From Afifella sp. IM 167 (GTDB lineage Bacteria > Pseudomonadota > Alphaproteobacteria > Rhizobiales > Afifellaceae), in the NCBI RefSeq assembly GCF_020144925.1, contig NZ_NSLC01000015.1:1-43163 (forward strand): DNA of 43,163 bases, in the 5' to 3' direction. The position numbers were made by a program, and so were the translations under genes. Below, in pieces: positions 8,433 to 17,995 of this stretch. Positions within the stretch are counted from its first letter, which is position 1; every line of letters begins with the position of its first letter. Under the pieces are notes generated by a model. That model was not told the DNA's origin. It did no database searches and saw only the letters and a list, made by a program, of their open reading frames with translations.

Positions 8433-9745
8433 GCTTCCTGCCGCAGGAGGTGATCCGCAAGAAACGCGACGGCATGGCGCTGACGCCCGAGGAAGTCGCC
8501 TTCTTCGTCGAGGGCCTCACCGACGGGAGCATCGGCGAGGGCCAGGTCGCCGCGCTCGCCATGGCGGTCTTCTTCAACGGCATGGAGCCGGACGAGATCG
8601 TCGCCCTGACGCTCGCCATGAAGGATTCCGGCGACACGCTCTCCTGGGAAAAGGCGGGCGGACCCGTCCTCGACAAGCATTCGACGGGCGGCGTCGGCGA
8701 CAACGTCTCCCTTATGCTCGCACCCATCGTGGCGGCGGCCGGCGGCGTCGTGCCGATGATCTCCGGGCGCGGCCTCGGCCATACCGGCGGCACGCTCGAC
8801 AAGCTCGATTCCATCCCCGGCTATCAAAGCCAGCCCGATCTTGAGACCTTTCGCAAGGTCACCGCCGAGGCGGGCTGCGCCATCATCGGACAGACCGCCG
8901 ACCTCGCCCCGGCCGACAAGCGCCTTTATGCCATCCGCGACGTGACGGCGACGGTGGAATCGCTGCCGATGATCACCGCCTCGATCCTGTCGAAGAAGCT
9001 CGCGGCCGGGCTTTCCGGTCTCGTTCTCGACGTGAAGGCCGGCAGCGGCGCCTTCATGGCGAGGCTCGACGATGCGCGCGCGCTTGCCAGAAGCCTCGTC
9101 ACGGTGGCGCAGGGCGCCGGGCTCTCAGCCTCGGCCCTTATCACCGACATGAACGAGCCGCTGGCCTCGGCGGCCGGCAATGCCGTGGAGGTGCAGAACG
9201 CCGTCGATTTCCTCACCGGCGCCCATCGCGACCCGCGGCTGGAGAAAGTGACGATCGCGCTCGCCGGCGAGATGCTGCGCCTCGGCGGGCTCGCTGCTTC
9301 GGCGGAGGAGGGCGAGAGGCTGGCCTCCGGGAAGCTTGCCGATGGCAGCGCGGCCGAGCGTTTCCAGAAGATGGTGGCGGCGCTCGGCGGGCCGGCCGAT
9401 TTCGTCGAAAGGGCTGGGGAGCACCTGCCGGCCGCGCCGCTCGTGCGCGACATTGCGGCCGGGGAGGCAGGCTTCGTCTCGGCGATCGACACGCGCGCCC
9501 TCGGCGTGGCGGTGATCGGCCTCGGCGGCGGCAGGCGCCGGGCCGAGGACGATATCGACCATGCGGTCGGCTTGACGGCGATCGCCGCGATAGGCGAAGA
9601 GGTCGGCCCCGGCCGCCCGCTTGCCGTGGTGCATGCGCGCGACGAGGCCGCCGCCGCGGCGGCCGCAAGGGCCGTGCGCGCCGCCTGCCATATCGGCGCC
9701 GAGGCGCCGGCCGGCACACCGCTGATTATCGAAAGGCTCACCTGA
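8429..9745 (+). CDS. deoA: Thymidine phosphorylase
   Basis: A 438-residue cytosolic enzyme converting thymidine or deoxyuridine plus phosphate to base and deoxyribose-1-phosphate; E. coli DeoA has 440 residues. The N-terminal helical domain carries [15 protein letters not shown]. The phosphate-binding glycine-rich segment [11 protein letters not shown] is at about 84-94. The long signature with [15 protein letters not shown] is at about 112-126. A C-terminal alpha/beta lobe completes the family plan. The start ATG overlaps the stop of the phosphorylase before it, and one base separates its stop from deoB. No key residue seems missing. Confidence 0.95.
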   Translation: MSFLPQEVIRKKRDGMALTPEEVAFFVEGLTDGSIGEGQVAALAMAVFFNGMEPDEIVALTLAMKDSGDTLSWEKAGGPVLDKHSTGGVGDNVSLMLAPIVAAAGGVVPMISGRGLGHTGGTLDKLDSIPGYQSQPDLETFRKVTAEAGCAIIGQTADLAPADKRLYAIRDVTATVESLPMITASILSKKLAAGLSGLVLDVKAGSGAFMARLDDARALARSLVTVAQGAGLSASALITDMNEPLASAAGNAVEVQNAVDFLTGAHRDPRLEKVTIALAGEMLRLGGLAASAEEGERLASGKLADGSAAERFQKMVAALGGPADFVERAGEHLPAAPLVRDIAAGEAGFVSAIDTRALGVAVIGLGGGRRRAEDDIDHAVGLTAIAAIGEEVGPGRPLAVVHARDEAAAAAAARAVRAACHIGAEAPAGTPLIIERLT

Positions 9746-9746
9746 C

Positions 9747-10967
9747 ATGGCTCGCGGCTTCCTCCTCGTCATGGATTCCGTCGGCGTCGGCGGGGCCAAG
9801 GATGCCGCCGAATTCGGCGACGAGGGCGCCGACACGCTCGGCCATATCGCCGCTGCCTGCGCCGCCGGCGACGCCGACCGCGAGGGCCTGCGCTCCGGCC
9901 CGCTCGATATTCCGAACCTCAACCGGCTCGGCCTCGGCCGCGCCGCGGAGGCTTCCTCGGGCGCCTATCCGGCGGGGCTTGCCTACGAGGCGGACCCGGA
10001 TGCGATCTGGGGCTTTGCGCGCGAGCGCTCGCGCGGCAAGGACACGACGACGGGGCATTGGGAGTTGGCGGGCTGCCCGCTGCGCCAGCCCTGGGGGTAT
10101 TTTCCGCAAGAAGAGCCGGCCTTTCCCGCCGAGCTGACGGAGGCCCTGGTCGCCGAGGCGAAGCTTCCCGGCATCCTCGGCAACCGCCACGCTTCCGGCA
10201 CGGCGATCATCGCCGAACTCGGCGAGGAGCATGTGAGGACCGGCAAGCCGATCTGCTACACCTCCGCCGACAGCGTCTTCCAGATCGCCGCCCATGAGGA
10301 GGCCTTCGGGCTGGAGCGCCTCTACGAGACCTGCAAGGTCGCCCGAAAACTCTGCGACAAATACCGGATCGGCCGCGTCATCGCCCGGCCTTTCCTCGGC
10401 AGCGGCCCGGACGATTTCGCCCGCACCGGCAACCGCAAGGATTTTTCCGTGCCGCCGCCCGCACGGACCCTTCTCGACGAGGCGGCGGAGATCGGCCGCG
10501 ACGTCTGGGCGGTCGGAAAGATCTCCGACATCTTCGCCGGGCGCGGCGTCACCGAGGTCCTCAAGGCCCCCGACAACGAAAGCCAGTTCGACAGGACGCT
10601 CGAGGCGGCCGCAAGGGCCAAGGACGGCGACCTCGTCTTCACCAACTTCATCGACTTCGACCAGATCTACGGCCATCGCCGCGATCCGGCGGGCTATGCG
10701 GCCTGCCTGGAAGCCTTCGACCGGCGCCTGCCGGAGCTTTTCGCTGCGCTGAAGGAGGGCGATTTCGTCATCCTGACGGCCGATCACGGCAACGACCCGA
10801 CCTGGACCGGCACCGACCACACGCGCGAGAACGTGCCGGTGCTCGCCTTCGGTCCGGGCATCGAGGGGCGCAAGGCGGGCGAGCTCCAGACCTATGCCGA
10901 TATCGGCCAGACGCTCGCCGCCCATCTCGCTCTGCCGCCGCTCTTTGCCGGCGCGAGCATGATCTAG
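9747..10967 (+). CDS. deoB: Phosphopentomutase
   Basis: A 406-residue cytosolic metal-dependent mutase that turns (deoxy)ribose-1-phosphate into the 5-phosphate. The alkaline-phosphatase fold metal sites are visible: the N-terminal VMDSVGVGG with its aspartate, DTTTGHWE near residue 95 with the nucleophile threonine, and the C-terminal ADHGNDPT and DHTRE clusters. The length is within one residue of E. coli DeoB. It follows deoA by one base. Deoxyribose-5-phosphate aldolase (deoC) would be the next step for deoxynucleosides, but it is not in this window. Confidence 0.95.
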   Translation: MARGFLLVMDSVGVGGAKDAAEFGDEGADTLGHIAAACAAGDADREGLRSGPLDIPNLNRLGLGRAAEASSGAYPAGLAYEADPDAIWGFARERSRGKDTTTGHWELAGCPLRQPWGYFPQEEPAFPAELTEALVAEAKLPGILGNRHASGTAIIAELGEEHVRTGKPICYTSADSVFQIAAHEEAFGLERLYETCKVARKLCDKYRIGRVIARPFLGSGPDDFARTGNRKDFSVPPPARTLLDEAAEIGRDVWAVGKISDIFAGRGVTEVLKAPDNESQFDRTLEAAARAKDGDLVFTNFIDFDQIYGHRRDPAGYAACLEAFDRRLPELFAALKEGDFVILTADHGNDPTWTGTDHTRENVPVLAFGPGIEGRKAGELQTYADIGQTLAAHLALPPLFAGASMI

Positions 10968-10976
10968 GAACGGCGC

Positions 10977-11972
10977 TTGCGGGGCGTGGCGCTGGCGGAG
11001 CTGCACTGCCACGTCGAAGGCGCGCTGCCCGTCTCGCTCGCCCGTGAGCTGGCGGTCCGCGAGGGCGTCGACATCTCCGCGCTCACCGACGGCGAGCGCT
11101 ATCTCTGGCACGATTTTCCCGGCTTTCTCGCCGCCTATGGGCGCGCGACGCGGCTCCTGCGGCGGCCGGAGGATTATGCCCGCCTCGCCGAGATGCATCT
11201 GAGCGCGATCGCGGCGGACGGGGCGATCTATGCCGAGCTTTTCCTGGCGCCGGACGATGCGACACGCGCCGGCATGAGCTACGCCGCCTGCCTTGAGGCG
11301 GTCGCCGAGGGGGCGGAGCGCGCTCGCGCCAGGAGCGGCATCGAGGTACGGCTGGTGCCGCACATCCTGCGCCAGAACGGGCCGGAGGCGGCGCTGCGGG
11401 CGACCCGCACGATTCTTGCCCATCCGCATCCGCTGGTGACCGGCATCGGCCTTGCCGGCGACGAGCGCGAGCATCTGGCGGCCGAGTTCGCGCCGGCCTT
11501 CGCGATGGCGGCGGAGGCAGGGCTCGGCTGTACCGCCCATGCCGGCGAGGTGTGCGGGCCGGAAAGCGTCGCCCATGTCCTCGACGCCCTGCCGGTGACG
11601 CGCATCGGCCACGGCGTCGCCGCGGCGGCGGATCCGGCGCTGATGGCCCGGCTCGCCGATGAGGAGATCGTGCTGGAGGTCTGCCCCGGCTCCAACGTCG
11701 CGCTCGGCCTTTTTTCGGACCGCGCCGCCCATCCGCTGGCAAGGCTGATCGCCGCCGGCGTGCGCGTCACGCTCAATTCCGACGATCCGCCCTTCTTCGG
11801 CACCAGCCTTGCCGGCGAGTATCGCGCCACGGCGGCGGCGCTCGGGCTCGACGCGGCTGGCCTGACCGCCTTCACCCGGACGGCGATCGAGGCCGCCTTC
11901 GTCGACGAGGCGACGCGGGCGCGGCTAATTTCCCGCCTCGCGCCGGTTGAGCCGGCGCCGTTTCGCGCCTAG
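10977..11972 (+). CDS. add: Adenosine deaminase
   Basis: A 331-residue cytosolic zinc enzyme that deaminates adenosine to inosine, the preferred substrate of the phosphorylase class upstream. Zinc and catalytic motifs are present: ELHCHVEGA at the N-terminus, [10 protein letters not shown] with the catalytic glutamate near residue 187, RIGHG, and NSDDPPFF with the zinc aspartate. The start is uncertain: TTG at 10977 behind AGGAA fits best, but GTG at 10986 is 3 codons further and equally able to give a full protein. The related adenine deaminase subfamily shares these motifs, so adenine as substrate cannot be excluded. Confidence 0.85.
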   Translation: MRGVALAELHCHVEGALPVSLARELAVREGVDISALTDGERYLWHDFPGFLAAYGRATRLLRRPEDYARLAEMHLSAIAADGAIYAELFLAPDDATRAGMSYAACLEAVAEGAERARARSGIEVRLVPHILRQNGPEAALRATRTILAHPHPLVTGIGLAGDEREHLAAEFAPAFAMAAEAGLGCTAHAGEVCGPESVAHVLDALPVTRIGHGVAAAADPALMARLADEEIVLEVCPGSNVALGLFSDRAAHPLARLIAAGVRVTLNSDDPPFFGTSLAGEYRATAAALGLDAAGLTAFTRTAIEAAFVDEATRARLISRLAPVEPAPFRA

Positions 11973-11998
11973 GGAACAGCGGCAAGCAGGAGAGGCAC

Positions 11999-12637
11999 AT
12001 GCACAAGGAAGAAGGGGTGACGGTCGTCGATCACCCGCTGGTGCAGCACAAGCTCACCATCATGCGCGACAAAGATACCTCCACGGCGTCCTTCCGCCGT
12101 CTGTTGCGCGAGATCGCCGCGCTCCTGACCTACGAGGCGACGCGCCATCTGGAGCTGACGACGACGACCATCGAGACGCCGCTGGCCGAGATCGAGGCGC
12201 CGACGCTGGCCGGCAAGAAGCTCGTCTTCGCCTCCATCCTGCGGGCCGGCAACGGCCTTCTGGAAGGCATGCTCGACCTCGTTCCGGCCGCCCGCGTCGC
12301 CCATATCGGCCTTTACCGCGATCCCGAAACGCTGCATCCGGTCGAATATTACTTCAAGGCGCCGGAAGACCTCGCCGAGCGGGTCGTCATCGCGGTCGAT
12401 CCGATGCTGGCGACCGCCAATTCCGCCATCGCGGCCGTGCAGCGGCTGAAGGAGCGCGGCGCCAGGGACGTGCATTTCGTCTGCCTGCTCGCCGCCCCGG
12501 AGGGCGTGAAGGCCTTCCGCGCCGCCCATCCCGACGTGCCGGTGGTAACCGCCGCGATCGACAGCCATCTGAACGATCACGGCTACATCGTGCCGGGTCT
12601 CGGCGATGCGGGCGATCGCATGTACGGCACGAAATAG
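11999..12637 (+). CDS. upp: Uracil phosphoribosyltransferase
   Basis: A 212-residue cytosolic enzyme making UMP from uracil and PRPP. Motifs seen are [14 protein letters not shown] near residue 80, the PRPP loop [11 protein letters not shown] near residue 136, and the C-terminal uracil-binding segment [17 protein letters not shown]. Many family members have GG where this protein has AN in the PRPP loop; related rhizobial proteins also carry AN, so activity is expected. The ATG at 11999 follows GGAGAGG. It is the last gene of the plus-strand salvage unit and recovers the uracil released from imported cytidine and uridine. Confidence 0.94.
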   Translation: MHKEEGVTVVDHPLVQHKLTIMRDKDTSTASFRRLLREIAALLTYEATRHLELTTTTIETPLAEIEAPTLAGKKLVFASILRAGNGLLEGMLDLVPAARVAHIGLYRDPETLHPVEYYFKAPEDLAERVVIAVDPMLATANSAIAAVQRLKERGARDVHFVCLLAAPEGVKAFRAAHPDVPVVTAAIDSHLNDHGYIVPGLGDAGDRMYGTK

Positions 12638-12763
12638 GCGCTTCGGCACTGGCCGGCGCAGCTACAGTCGGGGGATGCCGGCAAGGCATGTCCCCGCCTT
12701 CCCTTGAGGGGGAGGACCGGAAAATGCCGCCTGGTCAGAAAAATTCGAGCCGCCGCCGGGCGC
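12638..12763. terminator. Convergent gap between upp and phoB
   Basis: Two transcripts converge here. An imperfect stem with arms starting at GGGGATGCC (12671-12679) and ending in TCCCC (12691-12695) could end transcription from either side, and a CCTT-GAGGGGGAGG element follows. No long T-tract is seen, so bidirectional termination is only likely by position. Confidence 0.35.
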
Positions 12764-13465
12764 TCAGCTCGTGACGAACTGCTCGTTGAGGGCGTAGCCG
12801 GCGCCGCGCACGGTGCGGATCGGGTCGCGCATGCGCCCGCGATTGATCGCCTTCCTCAGCCGGCCGACATGCACGTCGACCGTGCGCTCGTCGACATAGA
12901 CGTCGCGGCCCCACACGCCGTTGAGCAGCTGCTCGCGCGTGAAGACGCGGCCGGGGCTGCGCATCAAAAATTCCAGAAGGCGGAACTCGGTCGGGCCGAG
13001 ATGGATCTCCTTGCCGCAGCGGAAGACGCGCAGCGTCTCGCGGTCGAGCTCGATGTCGCCGGCGGCGAGCTTGTCGGAGACCATCTCCGGCCGGGCGCGC
13101 CGCAGCAGCGCCTTCACCCGGGCCATCAGCTCCGGCACCGAGAAGGGTTTGACGACATAGTCGTCCGCGCCGGTGGCAAGGCCCCGGATGCGCTCGTCCT
13201 CCTCGCCGCGCGCCGTCAGCATGATGACGGGAAGGCGGGCCGTCGCATCGCGCATCCGCAGCCGCCGGCACAGTTCGATGCCGGAAAGCCCGGGCAGCAT
13301 CCAGTCGAGCACGAGGAGGTCGAAGCTCTCCTCCATGAGGCGGAGCTCGGCATCGTCGCCGCGGCCCACCGAATCGACCGAATAGCCCTCCGCCTCGAGG
13401 TTGTAGCGCAGCAGGAGCGTCAGCGGCTCCTCGTCCTCCACCACCAGTATGCGCGGCACCTGCAT
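12764..13465 (-). CDS. phoB: Phosphate regulon response regulator PhoB
   Basis: A 233-residue OmpR-type response regulator. The receiver domain (about 1-120) has the acidic pair Glu10/Asp11, phospho-acceptor Asp54, the conserved Thr84 and Lys106. The winged-helix DNA-binding domain (about 135-230) has LGPTEFRLLEFLM and the DERTVDVHVGRLRKAI recognition region ending in RTVRGAGYAL. Phosphorylated PhoB should bind the PHO box upstream of pstS, giving positive autoregulation of this operon. It is the last gene of the pst unit, 19 bases after phoU. The cognate kinase gene phoR is not in the window. Confidence 0.95.
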   Translation of the reverse strand: MQVPRILVVEDEEPLTLLLRYNLEAEGYSVDSVGRGDDAELRLMEESFDLLVLDWMLPGLSGIELCRRLRMRDATARLPVIMLTARGEEDERIRGLATGADDYVVKPFSVPELMARVKALLRRARPEMVSDKLAAGDIELDRETLRVFRCGKEIHLGPTEFRLLEFLMRSPGRVFTREQLLNGVWGRDVYVDERTVDVHVGRLRKAINRGRMRDPIRTVRGAGYALNEQFVTS

Positions 13466-13484
13466 CTTCGGGTTTCCCTGTTTC

Positions 13485-14177
13485 CTACATCGTCTGCAGG
13501 ATGCCGGAGCGCTCCATGGGCTCCATCTGCTTGCCGGTGACGAGATAGACGATGGTCTCGGCGATATTGGTGGCGTGGTCGCCGATCCGCTCGATGTTCT
13601 TGGCGCAGAAGAGCAGATGCGTGCACATGCCGATGTTGCGCGGATCCTCCATCATGTAGGTCAGCATCTCGCGGAAGAGCGAGACATACATGGCGTCGAT
13701 CTCGTCGTCGGCCCGCCAGACGGCGCGCGCCTTGTCCGTGTCGCGCGCCCCGTAGGCGTCGAGCACTTCCTTCAGCTGCTTGAGGCCGAGCTGGGCCAGA
13801 TGCTCCACGCCGCGGCGCAGCGTCTGGGCCATGCGCTGGTCCTCGATGGCCAGCGCCCGCTTGGCGATGTTCTTGGAAAGGTCGCCCACCCGCTCCAGGT
13901 CGTTGGAGATGCGGATGCAGGCGACGGTCTGGCGCAGATCCTGCGCCATCGGCTGGCGCTTGGCGATGACCAGGATCGAGCGTTCCTCGATCTGGGTATG
14001 CAGCGCGTTGATCTGCCGGTCGCCGGAAACGACGTTCTGGGCGAGTTCGGAATTGCCGGTCAGCAGCGCGGCGACCGATTCCTCGAACTGCTGTTCCACC
14101 AGGCCACCCATCTCCGCGATCGAGCGGGAGAGCTGGCTCAGCTCCTCGTCGTAGGAGGTGACGATATGTTCGGACAA
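13485..14177 (-). CDS. phoU: Phosphate signalling protein PhoU
   Basis: A 230-residue cytosolic, almost wholly helical protein with two PhoU repeats (about 15-105 and 120-215). The metal-binding helix motifs RISNDLERVGD (first half) and CAKNIERIGDHATNIAE (second half) are both complete. PhoU couples the Pst transporter to the PhoR/PhoB pathway and represses it when phosphate is plentiful. It begins 12 bases after pstB on the same strand. Length and motifs are normal for the family. Confidence 0.95.
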   Translation of the reverse strand: MSEHIVTSYDEELSQLSRSIAEMGGLVEQQFEESVAALLTGNSELAQNVVSGDRQINALHTQIEERSILVIAKRQPMAQDLRQTVACIRISNDLERVGDLSKNIAKRALAIEDQRMAQTLRRGVEHLAQLGLKQLKEVLDAYGARDTDKARAVWRADDEIDAMYVSLFREMLTYMMEDPRNIGMCTHLLFCAKNIERIGDHATNIAETIVYLVTGKQMEPMERSGILQTM

Positions 14178-14190
14178 CTTGCTTCCTCCC

Positions 14191-15012
14191 TCAGCCGAAG
14201 CGGCCGGTGATGTAGTCCTGCGTGCGCTTGTCCGACGGGTTGGTGAACATGACGTCCGTAGGACCCTCCTCGACCAGGTAGCCGAGATGGAACATGGCGG
14301 TGCGCTGCGACACGCGGGCCGCCTGCTGCATGGAGTGGGTGACGATGACGATCGTGTAGTTCTCGCGCAATTCGTCGATCAGCTCCTCCACCTTGGCGGT
14401 GGCGATCGGATCCAGCGCCGAGCACGGCTCGTCCATCAGGATGACTTCCGGGCTGACGGCGATGGCGCGGGCGATGCACAGGCGCTGCTGCTGGCCGCCG
14501 GAAAGGCCGGTGCCCGGCTCCTCCAGCCGGTCCTTCACCTCTTCGAAGAGGCCGGCCCGGCGCAGCGAGGAGGCGACGATCTCTTCCAGCTCGCGCTTGT
14601 TGGAGGCGAGGCCGTGGATGCGCGGTCCGTAGGCGATGTTCTCGAAGATCGACTTCGGGAACGGGTTCGGCTTCTGGAAGACCATGCCGACGCGGGCCCT
14701 GAGCTCCACCACGTCGACGCTCTTGTCGTAGACGTCGCCGCCGTCGAGCACGATCTTGCCGGTGACGCGGGCGATGTCGATCGTGTCGTTCATCCGGTTG
14801 AGGCAGCGCAGGAACGTCGACTTGCCGCAGCCGGAGGGGCCGATCAGCGCCGTCACCTGGTTCTCCAGCACGTCGAGATTGACGTCGTAGAGCGCCTGCT
14901 TGTCGCCGTAGAAGACGCAGACATCCTGTCCACGCATCTTCACGCGTGGGGCCGCCTCGGCCTTGGGCTGGGCCTGCGCCTGGCTCGCGCTCGTCGGCGT
15001 TGCGCTGTCCAT
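14191..15012 (-). CDS. pstB: Phosphate ABC transporter ATP-binding protein PstB
   Basis: A 273-residue ATPase that drives phosphate import through PstA and PstC. Walker [10 protein letters not shown] is at residues 58-66, followed by [10 protein letters not shown], the Q-loop VFQKPNPFP, the signature LSGGQQQR, Walker B ILMDEP and the THSMQ switch, all typical of PstB. The start at 15012 is chosen for its upstream AGGAAAG. An in-frame ATG at 15102 overlaps the pstA stop as ATGGTAA and would add 30 residues with no family counterpart; it has a poorer ribosome site but could be the true coupled start. Confidence 0.92.
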   Translation of the reverse strand: MDSATPTSASQAQAQPKAEAAPRVKMRGQDVCVFYGDKQALYDVNLDVLENQVTALIGPSGCGKSTFLRCLNRMNDTIDIARVTGKIVLDGGDVYDKSVDVVELRARVGMVFQKPNPFPKSIFENIAYGPRIHGLASNKRELEEIVASSLRRAGLFEEVKDRLEEPGTGLSGGQQQRLCIARAIAVSPEVILMDEPCSALDPIATAKVEELIDELRENYTIVIVTHSMQQAARVSQRTAMFHLGYLVEEGPTDVMFTNPSDKRTQDYITGRFG

Positions 15013-15095
15013 TTCTTCTTTCCTTGCGGTTACGGAGGAGGCGGAAGGCTGTTCCGCCTCGCGGACGCCCGCAGCCGGGCCATTGCTTGAAGCGT

Positions 15096-16412
15096 TTACC
15101 ATCTGCGTTCGAACCGTCGTCTGAGGATGATAGCGGTAATGTTCATCACTGCCAGGAACATCAGCAGGATGATGATGGCGCCCGAGGTGCGTTCCACGAA
15201 GGCGCGCTCGGCCTCGTTCGCCCACATGAAGATCTGCACCGGCAATGCCGTCGCCGGCTGCAGCGGCGTCGTCGGATAGTCGGCGACGAAGGCCACCATG
15301 CCGATGAGCAGGAGCGGCGCCGTCTCGCCGAGCGCCTGGGCAAGGCCGATGATCGTGCCCGTGAGGATGCCCGGCGCGGCAAGCGGCAGGACGTGATGGA
15401 AGACCATCTGCATCTTGGAGGCGCCGACGCCGAGCGCCGCCGAGCGGATCGAGGGCGGCACGGCCTTCAGCGCCGCGCGCGTGGCGATGATGATCGTCGG
15501 CAGCGTCATCAGCGTCAGCACCAGCCCGCCCACCAGCGAGGCGGAGCGTGGCAGCCCGGCGAAATTGATGAAGATGGCGAGGCCGAGAAGGCCGAAGACG
15601 ATGGAGGGCACCGCGGCGAGGTTGTTGATGTTGACCTCGATGAGATCGGTCCAGCGGTTCTTCGGCGCGAACTCCTCCAGGTAGATGGAGGCGGCGACGC
15701 CGATCGGCAGGGCGAGCACCAGCACCGTCAGCATCATGTAGGCCGAGCCGATGATGGCGACGCCGACGCCCGCGGTCTCCGGCCGACTGGAGGCGCCGTT
15801 GACGAAGATGCCGGTGTTGAAGCGCTTCTTGAGCACGCCCCGGTCGGCGAGCTCCTTCATCCACGTGACCTGCAGGTCGTTGATCTTGCGGCGGCCCTCG
15901 TCGACGGAAAGGTCGATCTGGCCCTTGAAGGCGGAATCGATGTTGGCTTCCACCAGCACCCAGACATCCTGCGTCGTGCCGATCAGGGAAGGATCGGCGA
16001 GGACCATGTCGCGCAGCTGCGTCCTGACCCCGTTGGAGACCATCCCCGAAAGGCTGCGCGAATAGGCGCGGTCCTTCGGATCGACGCCGAGTTCCCTGGC
16101 GAGCGCATCGCGGGCAAGGGTCGGATAGTTCGCCATCATCAGGACGCGCGGATTGTTCGCCGCCTCGCCTTTCGGATCGATGACGCTCTTCTCGAAGGTG
16201 ATCGGCAGCCGCATCTCGGTCTGCAAGAAGGCGGTGTAGCCCTTGGAGATGACGGTGAAGAGCAGGATCGCCAGGCAGGCGAGGCCGATCAGGATGGCGA
16301 TGAGGCCGCAGGCCTTGAAGCGCCGCTCCGAAGCGTAGCGCCGGCGAATGCCGATCTCGCGCGGCACGCGCGTGCTGTCCGGGGTCGCCCTTTCGGCGGT
16401 CGTATCGGTCAT
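15096..16412 (-). CDS. pstA: Phosphate ABC transporter permease PstA
   Basis: A 438-residue inner-membrane permease, much longer than E. coli PstA (296). After one N-terminal membrane helix (about 33-55) comes a large probably periplasmic insert of some 140 residues, matching the DUF3333-type extension found in alphaproteobacterial PstA. The rest is the ordinary binding-protein-dependent permease core with [25 protein letters not shown] as its ATPase-coupling loop, and ALGETAPLL. The start overlaps the pstC stop (ATGA). It pairs with PstC. The function of the extra domain is not known. Confidence 0.94.
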   Translation of the reverse strand: MTDTTAERATPDSTRVPREIGIRRRYASERRFKACGLIAILIGLACLAILLFTVISKGYTAFLQTEMRLPITFEKSVIDPKGEAANNPRVLMMANYPTLARDALARELGVDPKDRAYSRSLSGMVSNGVRTQLRDMVLADPSLIGTTQDVWVLVEANIDSAFKGQIDLSVDEGRRKINDLQVTWMKELADRGVLKKRFNTGIFVNGASSRPETAGVGVAIIGSAYMMLTVLVLALPIGVAASIYLEEFAPKNRWTDLIEVNINNLAAVPSIVFGLLGLAIFINFAGLPRSASLVGGLVLTLMTLPTIIIATRAALKAVPPSIRSAALGVGASKMQMVFHHVLPLAAPGILTGTIIGLAQALGETAPLLLIGMVAFVADYPTTPLQPATALPVQIFMWANEAERAFVERTSGAIIILLMFLAVMNITAIILRRRFERRW

Positions 16413-17896
16413 TCGTACTGCTCTCGATATTTGCGCACGATGTAGAGCGCGTAGATGTTGAGGCCGAGCGTGATGACGAAGAGCGTGATGCCGAGCGCGA
16501 AGGCGACCAGCGTCTGCGGCGAATTGAATTCCAGGTCGCCCGTCAGCTGGTTGACGATCTTCACCGTCACCGTGGTCATCGGCTCGAAGGGGTTGATCGA
16601 CAGCCGCGCGGCGACGCCTGCGGCCAGCACAACGATCATCGTCTCGCCGATGGCGCGCGAGGCGGTCAGGAGCAGCGCGCCGACGATGCCCGGCAGCGCC
16701 GCCGGCAGCACGACGCGGCGCATCGTCTCCGAACGGGTCGCTCCGAGGCCGAGCGAGCCGTCATGCATCGATTTCGGCACGGCGGTGATGATGTCGTCGG
16801 AGAGCGAGGAGACGAAGGGGATGAGCATGATGCCCATGACGAGGCCGGCCGTCAGCACGCTCTGCGCCTCGATGAAATTGCTGTAGTGCCCGGTGACGAG
16901 GTGGTTCAGCTCGGCCGACAGGTCGCGCAGGAACGGGCCGACCGTCACGAGGGCGAAGAAGCCGTAGACGATGGTGGGAATGCCCGCGAGCACTTCCAGG
17001 AGCGGCTTGGCGATGGAGCGGAACTTCGGCCCGGCATATTCGGAAAGGTAGGTCGCGGCGAAGAGCCCGATCGGCACGGCAAACAGCATCGCCACGAAAG
17101 CGATGTAGATGGTGCCGGCCAGAAGCGGGATGAGGCCGAACTGGCCCTCCGAGGAGGTGGTGCCGACATTGGCCGCAAAGCGCGGATCCCAGACCGTGCC
17201 GAAGAAGAACTCATGCGGCGGCACGGCCGAGAAGAACTGGATCGTCTCCGACAGCATGGACAGCACGATGCCGATCGTCGTGAGGATGGCGATGTCGGAT
17301 GCGCCGATGAGGGAAACGAGGACGACCCGTTCCACGGAATTGCGCGCCCGCATCCTCGGCCGGATGGCGAAAAGCGCATAGGCAAAGCCGAGCACGGCGA
17401 GTGCGATGACGGCGACCGTCATCCACAGATGGCTTTCGGCCGACCATTGATTGAGATTCTTGGCGGCGGCGATCATGAAGTCTTCGCCGTTCGAGCCGAG
17501 CGGCACGCCCTTTTCCGCCAGGAGCGGGCGAAGCGCCGTGAAGCCCGCGCTGACCCGCGTCAGCTCGGTCGGCGTCAGACGCGTCAGCCCCTCCGCGATG
17601 GACGAGATCATGCCCATGGAGAGGCTCTGGGTGGCTGCCGATTCTTCCTGGATGCGCTCTGGAAGGCTTTCCAGCACCGCCTCGTGGATGACGATGGGGC
17701 TGATGGCCAGCCAGATTGCCATGAGGATGAGGGAGGGCAGGGCCGTCCACAGGAAGGCGTAGGAGCCGTAATAGACCGGGCGGGAATGCAGCGTCTGGGC
17801 GTTTCCGCCCGCGCGCTTCACCGCCAGAATGCGCCCCGCCACATAGCCGACGGCGGCAAGGACGATGACGAGCGTGATGATGGTCGTCGTGCTCAT
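16409..17896 (-). CDS. pstC: Phosphate ABC transporter permease PstC
   Basis: A 495-residue inner-membrane permease, again longer than E. coli PstC (319). The N-terminal part has two or three hydrophobic segments and a polar stretch that could face the periplasm; this long form is usual in Rhizobiales. The permease core from about residue 200 onward contains [23 protein letters not shown] and the coupling loop [17 protein letters not shown], followed by SRAIGETM. It starts about 100 bases downstream of pstS, beyond a large hairpin, and its stop overlaps pstA. Confidence 0.94.
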   Translation of the reverse strand: MSTTTIITLVIVLAAVGYVAGRILAVKRAGGNAQTLHSRPVYYGSYAFLWTALPSLILMAIWLAISPIVIHEAVLESLPERIQEESAATQSLSMGMISSIAEGLTRLTPTELTRVSAGFTALRPLLAEKGVPLGSNGEDFMIAAAKNLNQWSAESHLWMTVAVIALAVLGFAYALFAIRPRMRARNSVERVVLVSLIGASDIAILTTIGIVLSMLSETIQFFSAVPPHEFFFGTVWDPRFAANVGTTSSEGQFGLIPLLAGTIYIAFVAMLFAVPIGLFAATYLSEYAGPKFRSIAKPLLEVLAGIPTIVYGFFALVTVGPFLRDLSAELNHLVTGHYSNFIEAQSVLTAGLVMGIMLIPFVSSLSDDIITAVPKSMHDGSLGLGATRSETMRRVVLPAALPGIVGALLLTASRAIGETMIVVLAAGVAARLSINPFEPMTTVTVKIVNQLTGDLEFNSPQTLVAFALGITLFVITLGLNIYALYIVRKYREQYE

Positions 17897-17956
17897 GGGT
17901 GCTCTGGCCGGCTGGCCGCTTCAAAAGGGCGGGAACGGGAGATCTTGAAAAGCCAA

Positions 17957-17984
17957 GCGGGCGCGGCTTGCAAGCCGCGCCCGC
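17957..17984 (-). terminator. 28-bp perfect palindrome between pstS and pstC
   Basis: Arms GCGGGCGCGGCTTG (17957-17970) and CAAGCCGCGCCCGC (17971-17984) are exact reverse complements. The hairpin begins 11 bases after the pstS stop. In the direction of transcription it is followed by TTGGCTTTTC, a short interrupted T-run. It probably acts as a partial terminator or 3' stabiliser, so that PstS is made in excess over the membrane and ATPase subunits. Confidence 0.7.
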
Positions 17985-17995
17985 CCGATTGCTTC

